A DNA stretch of 50,594 nt from Pseudomonas fluorescens (GCF_018614775.1 NZ_JAGGOF010000113.1:1-50594); one strand, 5' to 3'; shown: positions 17,748 through 26,761, counted from the stretch's first letter. Notes: generated by a model from the sequence alone, not told the origin. A program made the numbers and translations.

Positions 17748-18634
17748 ATAATCCAGATGTAAGTGTTGTAATTGCTGTCAAAAATGAAGCGATTTATGTC
17801 AGGTCTGCTGTAACAAGTGTGCTCGAGCAGGAAGGCCTGAACTTTGAAGTGATTGTTGTAGATGATGGTTCAAGTGACAGTACATGGAGCATTTTGACGG
17901 AGCTCCAGTTGGCTTTTCCGCAACTTCGCCTATTCAAAAATCCCAAGGCAGGTAAATGTTCGGCTTTTAACTACGGTGTGGCAAACGCCGGAGGCCTGTT
18001 TGTATGCGTTTATGCCGGTGATGATATTATGCCGGCAGGGAGTTTGGCGGCGCGTTTTTACAAGGTCAAAGAGTCCGCAGTGGACGAACCTGTCGTCGGA
18101 CTTTGTAAGTTGATTACAATGTCGGAGAATAAAAAATTTGACGGTCATTTGATTCCGAAGCGTCCCGGTAAGGGGGGGCTGACCGGCGTTTCCTATATGA
18201 TGAGCAGGCCGGTAGTCTCCAAAATATTTCCTGTGCCAGAAAGCTTGCCTAATGAAGACACCTGGATGGAGTTGGCGGTTACGTTTTTTGACTGGAAAAT
18301 TGTTCACTCTGACATCGTAGGGTGTCGTTGGCGTGTTCATAGCGGAAATAGCATCAATATGCTTGGGGATTATGAGTCCTATAATAAGAAACTCATTCCT
18401 CGCATGGCTGCTATCCGTATGTTTTACGATATGTACGGGAGCGAACTTCTACCTAATGCTAAGGAGAAGTTGTATCAAAAGGTTCTTTGTGAGGAGTATC
18501 GGGTTAAAGGTGATATCCTCGGGATTATGACGGCCAAGACGGGGTTTGTAAATCGGTTGAGGGCGCTTTCTACATCCAACAGTTTTTTCTACAGTCTACG
18601 TAAACGATTGTATGGCCTTCTTTCTGGCTGGTGA
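17744..18634 (+). CDS. Family 2 glycosyltransferase of the O-antigen locus
   Basis: 296-residue cytoplasmic GT-A fold enzyme. VSVVIAVKNE at the N-terminus, VVDDGSSDST at about 37-46 and the metal-binding YAGDD motif define GT2. It has no C-terminal membrane helices. The start I use overlaps the wzy stop, with the poly-G tract serving as ribosome binding site. A second run of seven G lies in its coding sequence at 18172-18178. By elimination it may transfer the diamino-uronic acid encoded by wbpABDE and wbpG-hisH2-hisF2, since the other transferase (24543-25796) resembles FucNAc transferases. Donor and acceptor are inference. Confidence 0.85.
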   Translation: MNNPDVSVVIAVKNEAIYVRSAVTSVLEQEGLNFEVIVVDDGSSDSTWSILTELQLAFPQLRLFKNPKAGKCSAFNYGVANAGGLFVCVYAGDDIMPAGSLAARFYKVKESAVDEPVVGLCKLITMSENKKFDGHLIPKRPGKGGLTGVSYMMSRPVVSKIFPVPESLPNEDTWMELAVTFFDWKIVHSDIVGCRWRVHSGNSINMLGDYESYNKKLIPRMAAIRMFYDMYGSELLPNAKEKLYQKVLCEEYRVKGDILGIMTAKTGFVNRLRALSTSNSFFYSLRKRLYGLLSGW

Positions 18635-18641
18635 GAACGAT

Positions 18642-19790
18642 ATGAAGCTTAGCTCGGCTAGTTACAAGATTTGTAAGACCTGTATCATGGACAGTTCTGA
18701 TCCTAACATCTCTTTTGATGTGCATGGGGTGTGCGAGTATTGCAATAATTTTAGTGGCCGTATTAAGCCAAGTTGGGACACCGGTTCGGTCGGTACGGCA
18801 GAGCTAATGAAAATTGCGGAAAAAATAAAGAAAGATGGCAAAGGGCGTGACTTCGATTGCATTATTGGTCTGAGCGGTGGGCTTGACAGTTCCTATTTGG
18901 CCTATATCGCCAAGGAAAAAATGGGGCTCCGTCCCTTGCTCTTTCATGTCGATGCTGGTTGGAACACTGATCAGGCGGTTGGCAATATCGAGAAGCTGGT
19001 AGACGGATTGGGATTGGAGTTGTATACCGATGTTATCAATTGGGAGGAAATGAAAAGCCTGCAAGTGGCTTTTTTGAAGTCTCAAATTCCGGACCAAGAC
19101 ATTCCTCAGGATACCGCTTTTTTTTCCGGGCTTTATAAGTTTGCCAAGGCCAACAAAATAAAGTATGTACTGACGGGCGCCAATTATTCCACTGAGTGTT
19201 GTCGTGAACCTGAGGAGTGGGGCGCTTACCCAGGTATCGATAAAACATTGATCAACGATATTCATGGTCAGTTCGGTACAAGAGCTTTGAAAACGTTTCC
19301 TCTTGTAGATGTGTTGGCTTATAAGATTTATTATCGCTACGTCTTAGGCATGGAGGTTGTACGCCCTCTGAATCTAGTGCCCTATGTAAAAAGCGAGGCC
19401 GAAGAAACGCTGGAGCGTCTGTTTGGGTGGAAGCGTTTTCAGCACAAACACCACGAATCCAGGTTCACGCGTTTCTACGAAGATTATTGGATGCCACGCA
19501 AGTTTGGCTATGAGAAACGCCGTGCTCATTTCTCCAGCCTCATCATGACTGGACAGATGACTCGCGAGGCCGCTCTGGAGCGTATCGCCAGGCCCGAGCT
19601 GGATGAGAATTTTCTGACATCCGAGTTTGAGTATGTTGCGCACAAGTTAGACTTGACTGTTCCTGAACTTCAGCGCATTTTCGACGGCGAAAATAAAACC
19701 TTCCATGATTACAAAAACAAGCGCTTCCTGATTGGAATAGGTGCTCGGGTTCTCAGTGCAATCGGATTGGAAAGACGGCTTTTCAGATGA
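18642..19790 (+). CDS. wbpG: N-acetyl sugar amidotransferase WbpG
   Basis: ATP-dependent (PP-loop) amidotransferase that, with HisH2 and HisF2, converts a 3-acetamido group to an acetamidino group on the diamino-uronic acid of P. aeruginosa B-band O antigen. 382 residues (PAO1 WbpG about 376). Cys11, Cys14, Cys31 and Cys34 form a CxxC-CxxC zinc-type site, and SGGLDSS at 78-84 is the PP-loop that binds ATP. The ATG at 18642 is preferred over one at 18612 that lies inside the previous gene. An ATGA overlap links it to hisH2. The ammonia should be channelled from HisH2 through HisF2. Confidence 0.9.
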   Translation: MKLSSASYKICKTCIMDSSDPNISFDVHGVCEYCNNFSGRIKPSWDTGSVGTAELMKIAEKIKKDGKGRDFDCIIGLSGGLDSSYLAYIAKEKMGLRPLLFHVDAGWNTDQAVGNIEKLVDGLGLELYTDVINWEEMKSLQVAFLKSQIPDQDIPQDTAFFSGLYKFAKANKIKYVLTGANYSTECCREPEEWGAYPGIDKTLINDIHGQFGTRALKTFPLVDVLAYKIYYRYVLGMEVVRPLNLVPYVKSEAEETLERLFGWKRFQHKHHESRFTRFYEDYWMPRKFGYEKRRAHFSSLIMTGQMTREAALERIARPELDENFLTSEFEYVAHKLDLTVPELQRIFDGENKTFHDYKNKRFLIGIGARVLSAIGLERRLFR

Positions 19791-20401
19791 TTACCATCAT
19801 TGACTATGGTCTGGGGAATATCCAGGCTTTCGTGAACGTTTATCGACGTTTGCACATCCCGGTTGCCGTCGCTCAGACGGCTGCGCAGCTGGATGGCGCG
19901 ACCAAGTTGATCCTCCCCGGGGTCGGCGCGTTCGACAATGCTGTCCAGAGGCTTGATGCCTCGGGCATGCGTCCCGCCCTCGAAGAATCGGTTCTGGGAC
20001 ACAAGGTCCCGGTGCTGGGCGTTTGTGTTGGCATGCAAATATTGGCGAACCGCAGTGACGAGGGCTCCATGCCTGGTCTTGGCTGGGTGCCCGGATGCGT
20101 TCGGTCTTTCAAGTCCGTACCAGGCCTGACTGACGTACCTCTGCCGCACATGGGCTGGAACGATGTCACCCCGGCTGCAGACTCCGTGTTGTTCAAGGGC
20201 TTTGAGAACGACGCGCGCTTTTATTTTCTGCATTCGTTCTTTTTTGAATGCGAAGATGCCCGGCACAGCGAGGCTACATCCTCCTACGGCTTGGAGTTCA
20301 GCTGTGCCGTGCGCGCTGAAAATGTGTACGGGGCCCAGTTTCACCCTGAAAAAAGCCACCATTTCGGCGTGGGATTACTGAAAAACTTCGCGGAACTATG
20401 A
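19787..20401 (+). CDS. hisH2: Glutamine amidotransferase HisH2 (LPS-associated)
   Basis: Class I glutaminase domain that releases ammonia from glutamine. 204 residues with the nucleophile Cys80 in LGVCVGMQIL and the catalytic pair His186/Glu188 in QFHPEKS. It is a paralogue of histidine-pathway HisH, but sits in an O-antigen locus between wbpG and hisF2, with no other his gene nearby. That is the context of PAO1 hisH2, whose product supplies ammonia for acetamidino formation. The start overlaps the wbpG stop. Confidence 0.92.
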   Translation: MITIIDYGLGNIQAFVNVYRRLHIPVAVAQTAAQLDGATKLILPGVGAFDNAVQRLDASGMRPALEESVLGHKVPVLGVCVGMQILANRSDEGSMPGLGWVPGCVRSFKSVPGLTDVPLPHMGWNDVTPAADSVLFKGFENDARFYFLHSFFFECEDARHSEATSSYGLEFSCAVRAENVYGAQFHPEKSHHFGVGLLKNFAEL

Positions 20402-20402
20402 G

Positions 20403-21185
20403 ATGTTGAGACCCAGGATCATTCCTTGCTTGCTGATACAAGACGGCGGGCTGGTGAAGACAGTGAAGTTCAAGGACCCCAAGTACGTTGGGGACCCGAT
20501 CAATGCGGTGAAGATTTTCAACGAGAAAGAAGCGGACGAGTTGATCGTGATCGACATCGACGCCACCGTGAACGCGGTCGAACCTAATTATGCTCAGATT
20601 GCCAAACTGGCGGCTGAGTGCCGCATGCCGTTGTGCTATGGCGGGGGCATTCGTACTGTGCAGCAAGCCAAGGACATTATTTCGCTGGGCGTCGAAAAGG
20701 TCGCCATCAGCTCGGCAGCTTTTGAAACCCCTGAGTTGATCAGCCAGATCGCGGAAGAAATCGGCAGCCAGAGCGTTGTCGTGGTCCTGGACCATAAGGC
20801 GCGCCTGTTGAGTAAGCAGCAGGAGGTCTGGACGCACAACGGCACGCGAAACACCAAGCGCAGCGTTCTTGAGGCGGCTCAAGAGTTCGAAAAGCTCGGA
20901 GCCGGGGAGATCGTGCTCAATTCCATCGAAAACGACGGCAGGATGAAAGGCTACAATGTGGAGCTTGCCGTTAAGCTCCGTGAAGCCGTGCGCATCCCCA
21001 TTACCATCCTGGGCGGCGGTGGTTCACTCGAAGACATGCGTAGCGTCGTGGCAGCTTGTGGCGTGGTGGGTGTGGCTGCAGGCAGCTTCTTTGTGTTCAA
21101 GGGCGCATATCGGGCTGTGCTGATCAGCTACCCGAGCGCTCAGCAGAAAGACGACATAATTTATTCAGCTCTACGAGCCCGGTAA
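20403..21185 (+). CDS. hisF2: Imidazole-glycerol-phosphate synthase-like HisF2 (LPS-associated)
   Basis: (beta/alpha)8-barrel paralogue of HisF, 260 residues. It keeps Asp14 in LLIQDGGLVKTVKF and the Asp of VVVVLDHKARL, plus the phosphate-loop motifs CYGGGIRTVQQA and LGGGGSLEDM. It starts one base after the hisH2 stop and should dock with it to pass ammonia to WbpG. The segment KDPKYVGDPINAVKIFNEKEADEL is typical of the LPS-type group and not of the his-operon enzyme. Its role in histidine synthesis is therefore unlikely, though not excluded by sequence alone. Confidence 0.92.
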   Translation: MLRPRIIPCLLIQDGGLVKTVKFKDPKYVGDPINAVKIFNEKEADELIVIDIDATVNAVEPNYAQIAKLAAECRMPLCYGGGIRTVQQAKDIISLGVEKVAISSAAFETPELISQIAEEIGSQSVVVVLDHKARLLSKQQEVWTHNGTRNTKRSVLEAAQEFEKLGAGEIVLNSIENDGRMKGYNVELAVKLREAVRIPITILGGGGSLEDMRSVVAACGVVGVAAGSFFVFKGAYRAVLISYPSAQQKDDIIYSALRAR

Positions 21186-21216
21186 TTCTCCGGGTTCGCG
21201 GCAAAGGTCAGATCAT

Positions 21217-22251
21217 ATGTTCAACGGCAAGAAACTTCTTATTACTGGCGGTACTGGTTCTTTCGGTAACGCAGTGCTCAAACGTTTCCTGGATACCGAC
21301 ATCGCTGAGATACGCATTTTCAGCCGCGATGAAAAAAAACAGGACGACATGCGCAAGCGTTACGGTAACGCCAAACTGAAGTTTTACATCGGTGATGTGC
21401 GTGATTACCAAAGCGTGCTGAATGCAACCCGCGGTGTTGACTATATTTTTCATGCCGCAGCCCTCAAGCAGGTTCCGTCCTGCGAATTCCATCCCATGGA
21501 AGCGGTGAAAACCAACGTGATCGGCACCGATAACGTGCTCGAGGCTGCTATTCAGAACGGTGTCCGACGGGTGGTTTGCCTGAGCACCGACAAGGCTGTC
21601 TATCCCATCAATGCCATGGGTATTTCGAAGGCGATGATGGAAAAGGTCATGGTCGCCAAGTCGCGTAACGTCGACGAGAGCAAGACGGTTATCTGCGGCA
21701 CACGCTATGGAAATGTCATGGCTTCCCGAGGCTCAGTCATTCCCTTGTTCGTCGAGCAGATCCGTGAAGGGAAGTCGCTATCGATCACCGATCCGAATAT
21801 GACCCGGTTCATGATGACCCTGTCCGATGCAGTGGACTTGGTGCTCTATGCCTTCGAACATGGCAACAACGGCGATCTTTTTGTCCAGAAAGCGCCTGCG
21901 GCTACCGTGGAAACCCTGGCGCTAGCGCTGACGGCCATGCTCGGACTGCCCGATCACCCCATTCAGATCATTGGCACGCGCCACGGCGAAAAGCTATATG
22001 AAGCATTGCTCAGCCGTGAAGAAATGGCCTGTGCAGAAGACATGGGTGCCTATTTCCGAGTCCCGCCGGATTTGCGCGACTTGAACTACAGCAAGTTTGT
22101 CGAGCAAGGCGAGGAGAAGATCTCCCACACCGAGGACTACAACTCGCATAACACCGAACGCCTGGACGTCGAAGGCATGCAAAAGTTGTTGTTGAAGCTG
22201 GAATTCATGCGGGCGATCCAGCGTGGCGAGCATGCCACTCCAGAGGAGTGA
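21217..22251 (+). CDS. wbjB: UDP-GlcNAc 4,6-dehydratase / 5-epimerase WbjB (FnlA)
   Basis: First enzyme of UDP-N-acetyl-L-fucosamine synthesis. Short-chain dehydrogenase fold of 344 residues, the length of P. aeruginosa O11 WbjB. NAD motif ITGGTGSFGNAV at the N-terminus, then LSTDKAVYPINAMGISKAMME, in which Met replaces the usual catalytic Tyr (Met-x-x-x-Lys), as in the FlaA1/CapE/WbjB group. A soluble cytoplasmic enzyme. It is followed by WbjC and WbjD in the standard fnlABC order, which makes the pathway assignment firm. Confidence 0.93.
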   Translation: MFNGKKLLITGGTGSFGNAVLKRFLDTDIAEIRIFSRDEKKQDDMRKRYGNAKLKFYIGDVRDYQSVLNATRGVDYIFHAAALKQVPSCEFHPMEAVKTNVIGTDNVLEAAIQNGVRRVVCLSTDKAVYPINAMGISKAMMEKVMVAKSRNVDESKTVICGTRYGNVMASRGSVIPLFVEQIREGKSLSITDPNMTRFMMTLSDAVDLVLYAFEHGNNGDLFVQKAPAATVETLALALTAMLGLPDHPIQIIGTRHGEKLYEALLSREEMACAEDMGAYFRVPPDLRDLNYSKFVEQGEEKISHTEDYNSHNTERLDVEGMQKLLLKLEFMRAIQRGEHATPEE

Positions 22252-22256
22252 GGCTC

Positions 22257-23375
22257 ATGAAAGTTCTTATTACCGGCGTCAACGGCTTTGTCGGCAAGAA
22301 CGTTGTGGCGCACCTGCATGAGCGCCAGGACATTCAGGTAGTCGGATTTGGTCGTGAACACGCCTCTTCTGATCTGTTGTCGATGCTTGAGGATGTGGAC
22401 TTTGTGTTTCACCTGGCCGGCGTCAATCGACCGCAGCGTGTCGAAGAGTTCAGCGAAGGTAATAGTGGCCTGACCTCAGCGCTGTGCGCAGCCATCAAGG
22501 CTACCGGTCGATCGATCCCTGTGATCTACACCTCGTCCATACAGGCCGAGGTGGATAATCCTTATGGAACGAGCAAACGGGACGCTGAACACGCATTGAT
22601 CGAGCTTTCGGAACAGCAAGGCTCACCGGTTTATCTCTATCGTCTGCCCAACGTTTTTGGAAAATGGGCGCGACCTGACTACAACTCGGCGGTAGCGACC
22701 TTCTGCCATAACATCGTCCGTGACTTGCCGATCACTATCAATAACCCGGCGGCTCCATTGCAGTTGGTGTATATCGACGATGTGGTCAAAAGCTTCATCG
22801 AAGTCATGGATGGCAATGTCGCGAAGGGCCCCTATCTGGATGTCCAGCCGGTCTACGACACTACGGTCGGGGCGCTGGCAGATCAATTGCAAGCGTTCAA
22901 GCGCAGCCGGGAAACCATGGTGATCGAGCGGGTCGGAACCGGATTGGTCCGTGCGCTGTATTCGACGTATCTAAGCTACTTTCCTCCTGAAGTATTCACC
23001 TACGAATTGCCCAAGCATGGTGATGCTCGGGGCGTATTCGTCGAAATGCTCAAGACCCCGGATGCGGGACAGTTCTCTTACTTCACTGCCCATCCAGGTA
23101 TTACGCGGGGAGGGCATTACCATCACAGCAAGACCGAAAAATTCCTGGTTATCAAAGGGCATGCCTGCTTCCGTTTCCGGCATATCGTCAGCGGTGAGTT
23201 CTACGAGCTCTACACGGACGGCGACACACCACAAGTGGTCGAAACGGTACCGGGTTGGACCCATGACATCACCAACACCGGCGAAACCGAAATGATCGTA
23301 ATGCTGTGGGCCAACGAGATCTTTGATCGTGAACGGCCAGACACCTACACCATGGCTGTTGGCACCCGGGCCTGA
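22257..23375 (+). CDS. wbjC: UDP-2-acetamido-2,6-dideoxy-hexulose reductase WbjC (FnlB/CapF)
   Basis: Two-domain enzyme of 372 residues. The N-terminal SDR reductase begins KVLITGVNGFVGKNV, and a C-terminal cupin domain (about 250-365) carries the metal-type motif GGHYHHSKTEKFLVIKG. CapF-type enzymes epimerise C3 and reduce C4 to give UDP-L-PneNAc or the talo intermediate on the way to UDP-L-FucNAc. The ATG at 22257 gives the family length and has GAGGAG eight bases upstream; a GTG at 22248 overlaps wbjB and is less likely. It is followed ten bases later by wbjD. Confidence 0.93.
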   Translation: MKVLITGVNGFVGKNVVAHLHERQDIQVVGFGREHASSDLLSMLEDVDFVFHLAGVNRPQRVEEFSEGNSGLTSALCAAIKATGRSIPVIYTSSIQAEVDNPYGTSKRDAEHALIELSEQQGSPVYLYRLPNVFGKWARPDYNSAVATFCHNIVRDLPITINNPAAPLQLVYIDDVVKSFIEVMDGNVAKGPYLDVQPVYDTTVGALADQLQAFKRSRETMVIERVGTGLVRALYSTYLSYFPPEVFTYELPKHGDARGVFVEMLKTPDAGQFSYFTAHPGITRGGHYHHSKTEKFLVIKGHACFRFRHIVSGEFYELYTDGDTPQVVETVPGWTHDITNTGETEMIVMLWANEIFDRERPDTYTMAVGTRA

Positions 23376-23385
23376 AGGATTAGCA

Positions 23386-24528
23386 ATGAATACCGCACTG
23401 AAAAAGCTGAAAATCGTCACCGTCGTAGGAACGCGTCCGGAAATCATCCGCTTGTCCCGGGTCATGGCTGCGTTGGATAAGTACTGTGAGCACGTATTGG
23501 TGCACACCGGGCAGAACTACGACTACGAACTGAACGAGATCTTTTTCCAGGACTTGGGCATTCGCAAGCCTGATCACTTCTTGAACGCTGCCGGAAGTAC
23601 CGGTGCCGAAACCATCGGAAACGTGATCATCGCGGTAGATCGGGTGCTGGCGACCATTCAGCCGGAGGCATTGCTGGTACTGGGCGATACCAACAGCTGC
23701 ATGGCCGTGATTCCGGCCAAGCGCCGCAAGATCCCTACTTTCCACATGGAGGCTGGGAACCGCTGTTTTGACATGCGCGTCCCCGAAGAAATCAATCGAC
23801 GCATCGTCGATCATACGGCAGACATCAACCTGACCTACAGCGCCATCGCCCGTGATTATTTGCTGGGTGAAGGGTTGCCTGCTGATCGCGTGATCAAGAC
23901 GGGCAGCCCGATGTTCGAAGTGCTCAACTACTATCGTGACAGCATTGTGGCGTCGGACATCCTGGAACGGCTTGGCCTGGAAGCGGGCAAGTTCTTCGTA
24001 GTCAGCGCACACCGGGAAGAGAACGTCGACTCGGACAAGAACTTCCTCAAGATGGTCGAGGTGCTTAACACCGTAGCCCGCACATTCGGACAGCCCGTTA
24101 TTGTCTCTACCCATCCGCGTACTCAAAAACGTGTGGATGCGATGGGCATCGTGTTCCATGAAAACGTCCGACTGCTCAAACCCTTGGGTTTTATGGACTA
24201 CAACAAACTGCAACTCGAATCCCGTGCCGTCCTATCTGACAGCGGTACCATCAACGAAGAGTCGTCCATCCTCAATTTCCCGGCCTTGAACCTGCGCGAA
24301 GCCCATGAGCGGCCTGAAGGGATGGAGGAGGCGGCAGTGATGATGGTCGGCCTGGAAGTCGAGCGCGTCCTGCAGGGGGTGAATATCCTCCAGTCACAAC
24401 TATCCGGTACCGAGCGCAATCTGCGTCTGGTGGCGGACTACAGCATGCCCAACGTTTCCGAAAAGGTTGCCCGGATCGTGCACAGCTATACCGACTACGT
24501 GAACCGTGTCGTCTGGAAGCGGTATTGA
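23386..24528 (+). CDS. wbjD: UDP-N-acetyl-L-fucosamine synthase WbjD (2-epimerase, FnlC)
   Basis: Non-hydrolysing UDP-sugar 2-epimerase of 380 residues. It begins KIVTVVGTRPEIIRLSRVM and contains HTGQNYDYELNEIFF, HMEAGNRCFDMRVPEE and SDSGTINEESSI, the WbjD/FnlC version of the WecB fold. It carries out the last step to UDP-L-FucNAc. ATG 23386 is preferred (AGGATTAGCA upstream) over an in-frame start inside wbjC. It is the only 2-epimerase in the locus. Whether it could also serve the diamino-uronic acid branch, where WbpI is missing, cannot be told from sequence. Confidence 0.92.
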   Translation: MNTALKKLKIVTVVGTRPEIIRLSRVMAALDKYCEHVLVHTGQNYDYELNEIFFQDLGIRKPDHFLNAAGSTGAETIGNVIIAVDRVLATIQPEALLVLGDTNSCMAVIPAKRRKIPTFHMEAGNRCFDMRVPEEINRRIVDHTADINLTYSAIARDYLLGEGLPADRVIKTGSPMFEVLNYYRDSIVASDILERLGLEAGKFFVVSAHREENVDSDKNFLKMVEVLNTVARTFGQPVIVSTHPRTQKRVDAMGIVFHENVRLLKPLGFMDYNKLQLESRAVLSDSGTINEESSILNFPALNLREAHERPEGMEEAAVMMVGLEVERVLQGVNILQSQLSGTERNLRLVADYSMPNVSEKVARIVHSYTDYVNRVVWKRY

Positions 24529-24542
24529 GTCGAGTTGTGAAT

Positions 24543-25796
24543 ATGCCTGAGAGCAAACTGAATATTTTGGTGGTCACGCAGTATTTCTGGCCGGAAAACA
24601 TGCGGATCAACGATCTGGTGCGGGACTTCACCGAAAAAGGACATTCGGTCACGGTGCTCACCGGCGTGCCCAACTATCCGGAAGGAAAGGTATTCGAAAC
24701 CTACAAGTGCGCGCCGCACGAATTCGCCAACTATCATGGTGCGAGCATTGTCAGGGTGCCCATGATTCCGCGTGGAAAGCGCAGCATCCAGTTGATCCTC
24801 AACTACCTGAGCTTTTTTACCAGCGCTTCGACCGTCGGTACCTACGCGTTGCGGGGGCGAGCTTTCGATGCCGTCTTCGTCTACGCCGTGTCCCCCATCA
24901 TGGCGGCGATCCCTGCGCTAGTCATCGGTCGCCTGAAAAAAGCCCCGGTATTCATCTGGGTCCTGGATCTGTGGCCGGAAACCCTGAGGGCGGTCGGCGT
25001 ATTGAAAAAGCCGGCGTTGTTGGCCCTAGTGGGGCGGATGGTATCGTGGATCTACAACCGCGCGGACTATCTGCTGCTGCAATCCAATGGCTTCCTTGAA
25101 AACGTAAAGAGCTACTGTACGCGGTCCATGGATCCGCAGCGCCTGGTCTATTTCCCCAGTTGGGCTGAAGACGATTTCTCGACGGCAGCAGACACCTCTA
25201 CTGCGATACTTGCACGCGACGAATCGGTATTTACCGTGGTGTTTGCCGGGAATCTGGGCGAGGCCCAGGATTTCCCTGCCGTGCTGGATGCGGCTGAGCA
25301 GCTGCGTGGAAAGGTGGCCGTGCGTTGGGCCATCGTGGGTGATGGCCGGATGAGTGAGTGGCTGGGCCAGCAGGTCAGAGCACGCGGTCTGGACAACGTA
25401 TTGCTGCTGGGGAGGCACCCATTGGAAGCCATGCCTGCACTGTTCGCCAACGCCGATGCGCTGCTGGTCTCATTGAAAACCAACGATGTATTTGAAAAAA
25501 CCATTCCGGGCAAAGTCCAGGCCTACCTGGCTTCAGGCAGGCCCCTGCTGGGCATGATCAATGGTGAAGCCGCACGCGTCATCAATGAGTCGGGGGCGGG
25601 TTTCACGTGCGCATCCGGAGACGCAGAGGGGTTGGCACGCATCACTCAGGCGCTGGCCGACATGGCGCCGCTTCAACTCAAGGTGATGGGCGAGAGTGGT
25701 CGCAACTATTACCTCCAGCAGTACTCCAAACAGCGTTTGCTGGCACGCTTGGAAGACATCTTCAGAAACGCCACGCTACGGAAGGTAGACCGCTGA
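24543..25796 (+). CDS. wbjE: GT4 glycosyltransferase WbjE/WbuB-like (probable L-FucNAc transferase)
   Basis: 417-residue GT-B fold enzyme. The N-terminus LNILVVTQYFWPENMRINDLV and the middle VFAGNLGEAQDFPAVLDAAE...WAIVGDG, followed by KTNDVFEKTIPGKVQAYLASGRP (the donor-binding E-x7-E-like region), match the WbuB/WbjE group. In P. aeruginosa O11 and E. coli O26 these genes follow the UDP-L-FucNAc genes and are thought to transfer L-FucNAc. ATG 24543 is used; a TTG at 24525 would overlap wbjD. The stop overlaps the next start by one base. Donor specificity is inferred from context. Confidence 0.87.
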   Translation: MPESKLNILVVTQYFWPENMRINDLVRDFTEKGHSVTVLTGVPNYPEGKVFETYKCAPHEFANYHGASIVRVPMIPRGKRSIQLILNYLSFFTSASTVGTYALRGRAFDAVFVYAVSPIMAAIPALVIGRLKKAPVFIWVLDLWPETLRAVGVLKKPALLALVGRMVSWIYNRADYLLLQSNGFLENVKSYCTRSMDPQRLVYFPSWAEDDFSTAADTSTAILARDESVFTVVFAGNLGEAQDFPAVLDAAEQLRGKVAVRWAIVGDGRMSEWLGQQVRARGLDNVLLLGRHPLEAMPALFANADALLVSLKTNDVFEKTIPGKVQAYLASGRPLLGMINGEAARVINESGAGFTCASGDAEGLARITQALADMAPLQLKVMGESGRNYYLQQYSKQRLLARLEDIFRNATLRKVDR

Positions 25797-26761
25797 TGCA
25801 GCACAGTATTCTTATGACCGGTGCGAGCGGGTTTGTCGGTGGTGCATTGCTCCAGCGTCTGCAAGCGGAACCCGGGAAGTCGGTGACTGCGGTGGTTCGT
25901 GGCGACAGGCATTTATTGACGCCGGCAAACACGGTACGGGTCGAGGCATTTTCTCCGCAGACTCAGTGGCAGCCGCACCTGAGAAATGTGGATACGGTCA
26001 TTCATTGCGCCGCGCGCGTGCATGTGATGAATGATACGGAAGCGGATCCGCTGGCCGCTTTTCGGCGGGTCAACGTGGAGGGCACGCTCAACTTTGCTCG
26101 GCAGGCGGCTGAAGCCGGCGTGCATCGCTTCATTTTCATTAGCTCCATCAAGGTCAATGGGGAAGGCACTGCACCTGGCCATCCTTTTCGTGCGGACGAT
26201 CTGCCTGCGCCGGCCGATCCGTATGGCGTGTCCAAGCAAGAGGCTGAGGAAGGCCTGCGCCAGCTTGCGCAAGCCACAGGCATGGAAGTGGTCATCATCC
26301 GGCCTGTCCTGGTATACGGTCCGGGCGTGAAAGCGAATTTCCTGAACATGATGCGCTGGCTGGACAAAGGTGTGCCGTTGCCATTCGGCGCCATTGATAA
26401 CCGGCGCAGCCTGGTGAGTATCGATAACCTGATCGACCTCATCGTCACGTGCATCGACCATCCGGCAGCGGCGAATCAGACCTTCCTGGTCAGTGATGGG
26501 GAAGACCTGTCGACAACGGCGTTGCTCAACCGGATGTCCCACGCGCTGGGTAAACGGGCCCGATTGATTCCGGTCCCTGGCCGGTTGCTCGAGCGCGGTG
26601 CCAGCCTGTTGGGCAAAAAAGCACTGTCCCAGCGCTTGTGTGGTTCGTTGCAGGTCGATATCGGGAAAACCCAGACACTGTTGAGTTGGGTCCCACCCGT
26701 GAGTGTCGATGACGCCTTGGCCCGGACCGCACGGCATTTCAGGATGAATCAAGCGAAATGA
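25796..26761 (+). CDS. wbpV: NAD-dependent 4-keto-sugar reductase/epimerase (WbjF/WbpV-like)
   Basis: SDR-family protein of 321 residues with ILMTGASGFVGGALLQ at the N-terminus, FISSIKVNGE, the catalytic DPYGVSKQEAEE (Tyr-x-x-x-Lys) and RPVLVYGPGVKANF. In P. aeruginosa the equivalent gene between the transferases and wbpL (wbpV, wbpK or wbjF by serotype) reduces the WbpM product to UDP-D-QuiNAc or UDP-D-FucNAc, the sugar that WbpL puts on undecaprenyl phosphate. Which epimer is made cannot be read by eye. It overlaps wbjE upstream by one base and wbpL downstream in an ATGA. Confidence 0.8.
   Translation: MQHSILMTGASGFVGGALLQRLQAEPGKSVTAVVRGDRHLLTPANTVRVEAFSPQTQWQPHLRNVDTVIHCAARVHVMNDTEADPLAAFRRVNVEGTLNFARQAAEAGVHRFIFISSIKVNGEGTAPGHPFRADDLPAPADPYGVSKQEAEEGLRQLAQATGMEVVIIRPVLVYGPGVKANFLNMMRWLDKGVPLPFGAIDNRRSLVSIDNLIDLIVTCIDHPAAANQTFLVSDGEDLSTTALLNRMSHALGKRARLIPVPGRLLERGASLLGKKALSQRLCGSLQVDIGKTQTLLSWVPPVSVDDALARTARHFRMNQAK

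Noticed and set aside
19787..21185. hisH-hisF considered as part of the histidine pathway
   Set aside because: No other his biosynthesis gene is linked, and wbpG overlaps directly, which is the LPS-specific arrangement.
23386..24528. WbjD considered as the missing WbpI
   Set aside because: Motifs and the wbjB-wbjC-wbjD order identify it as the FnlC type; a dual role cannot be shown from sequence.
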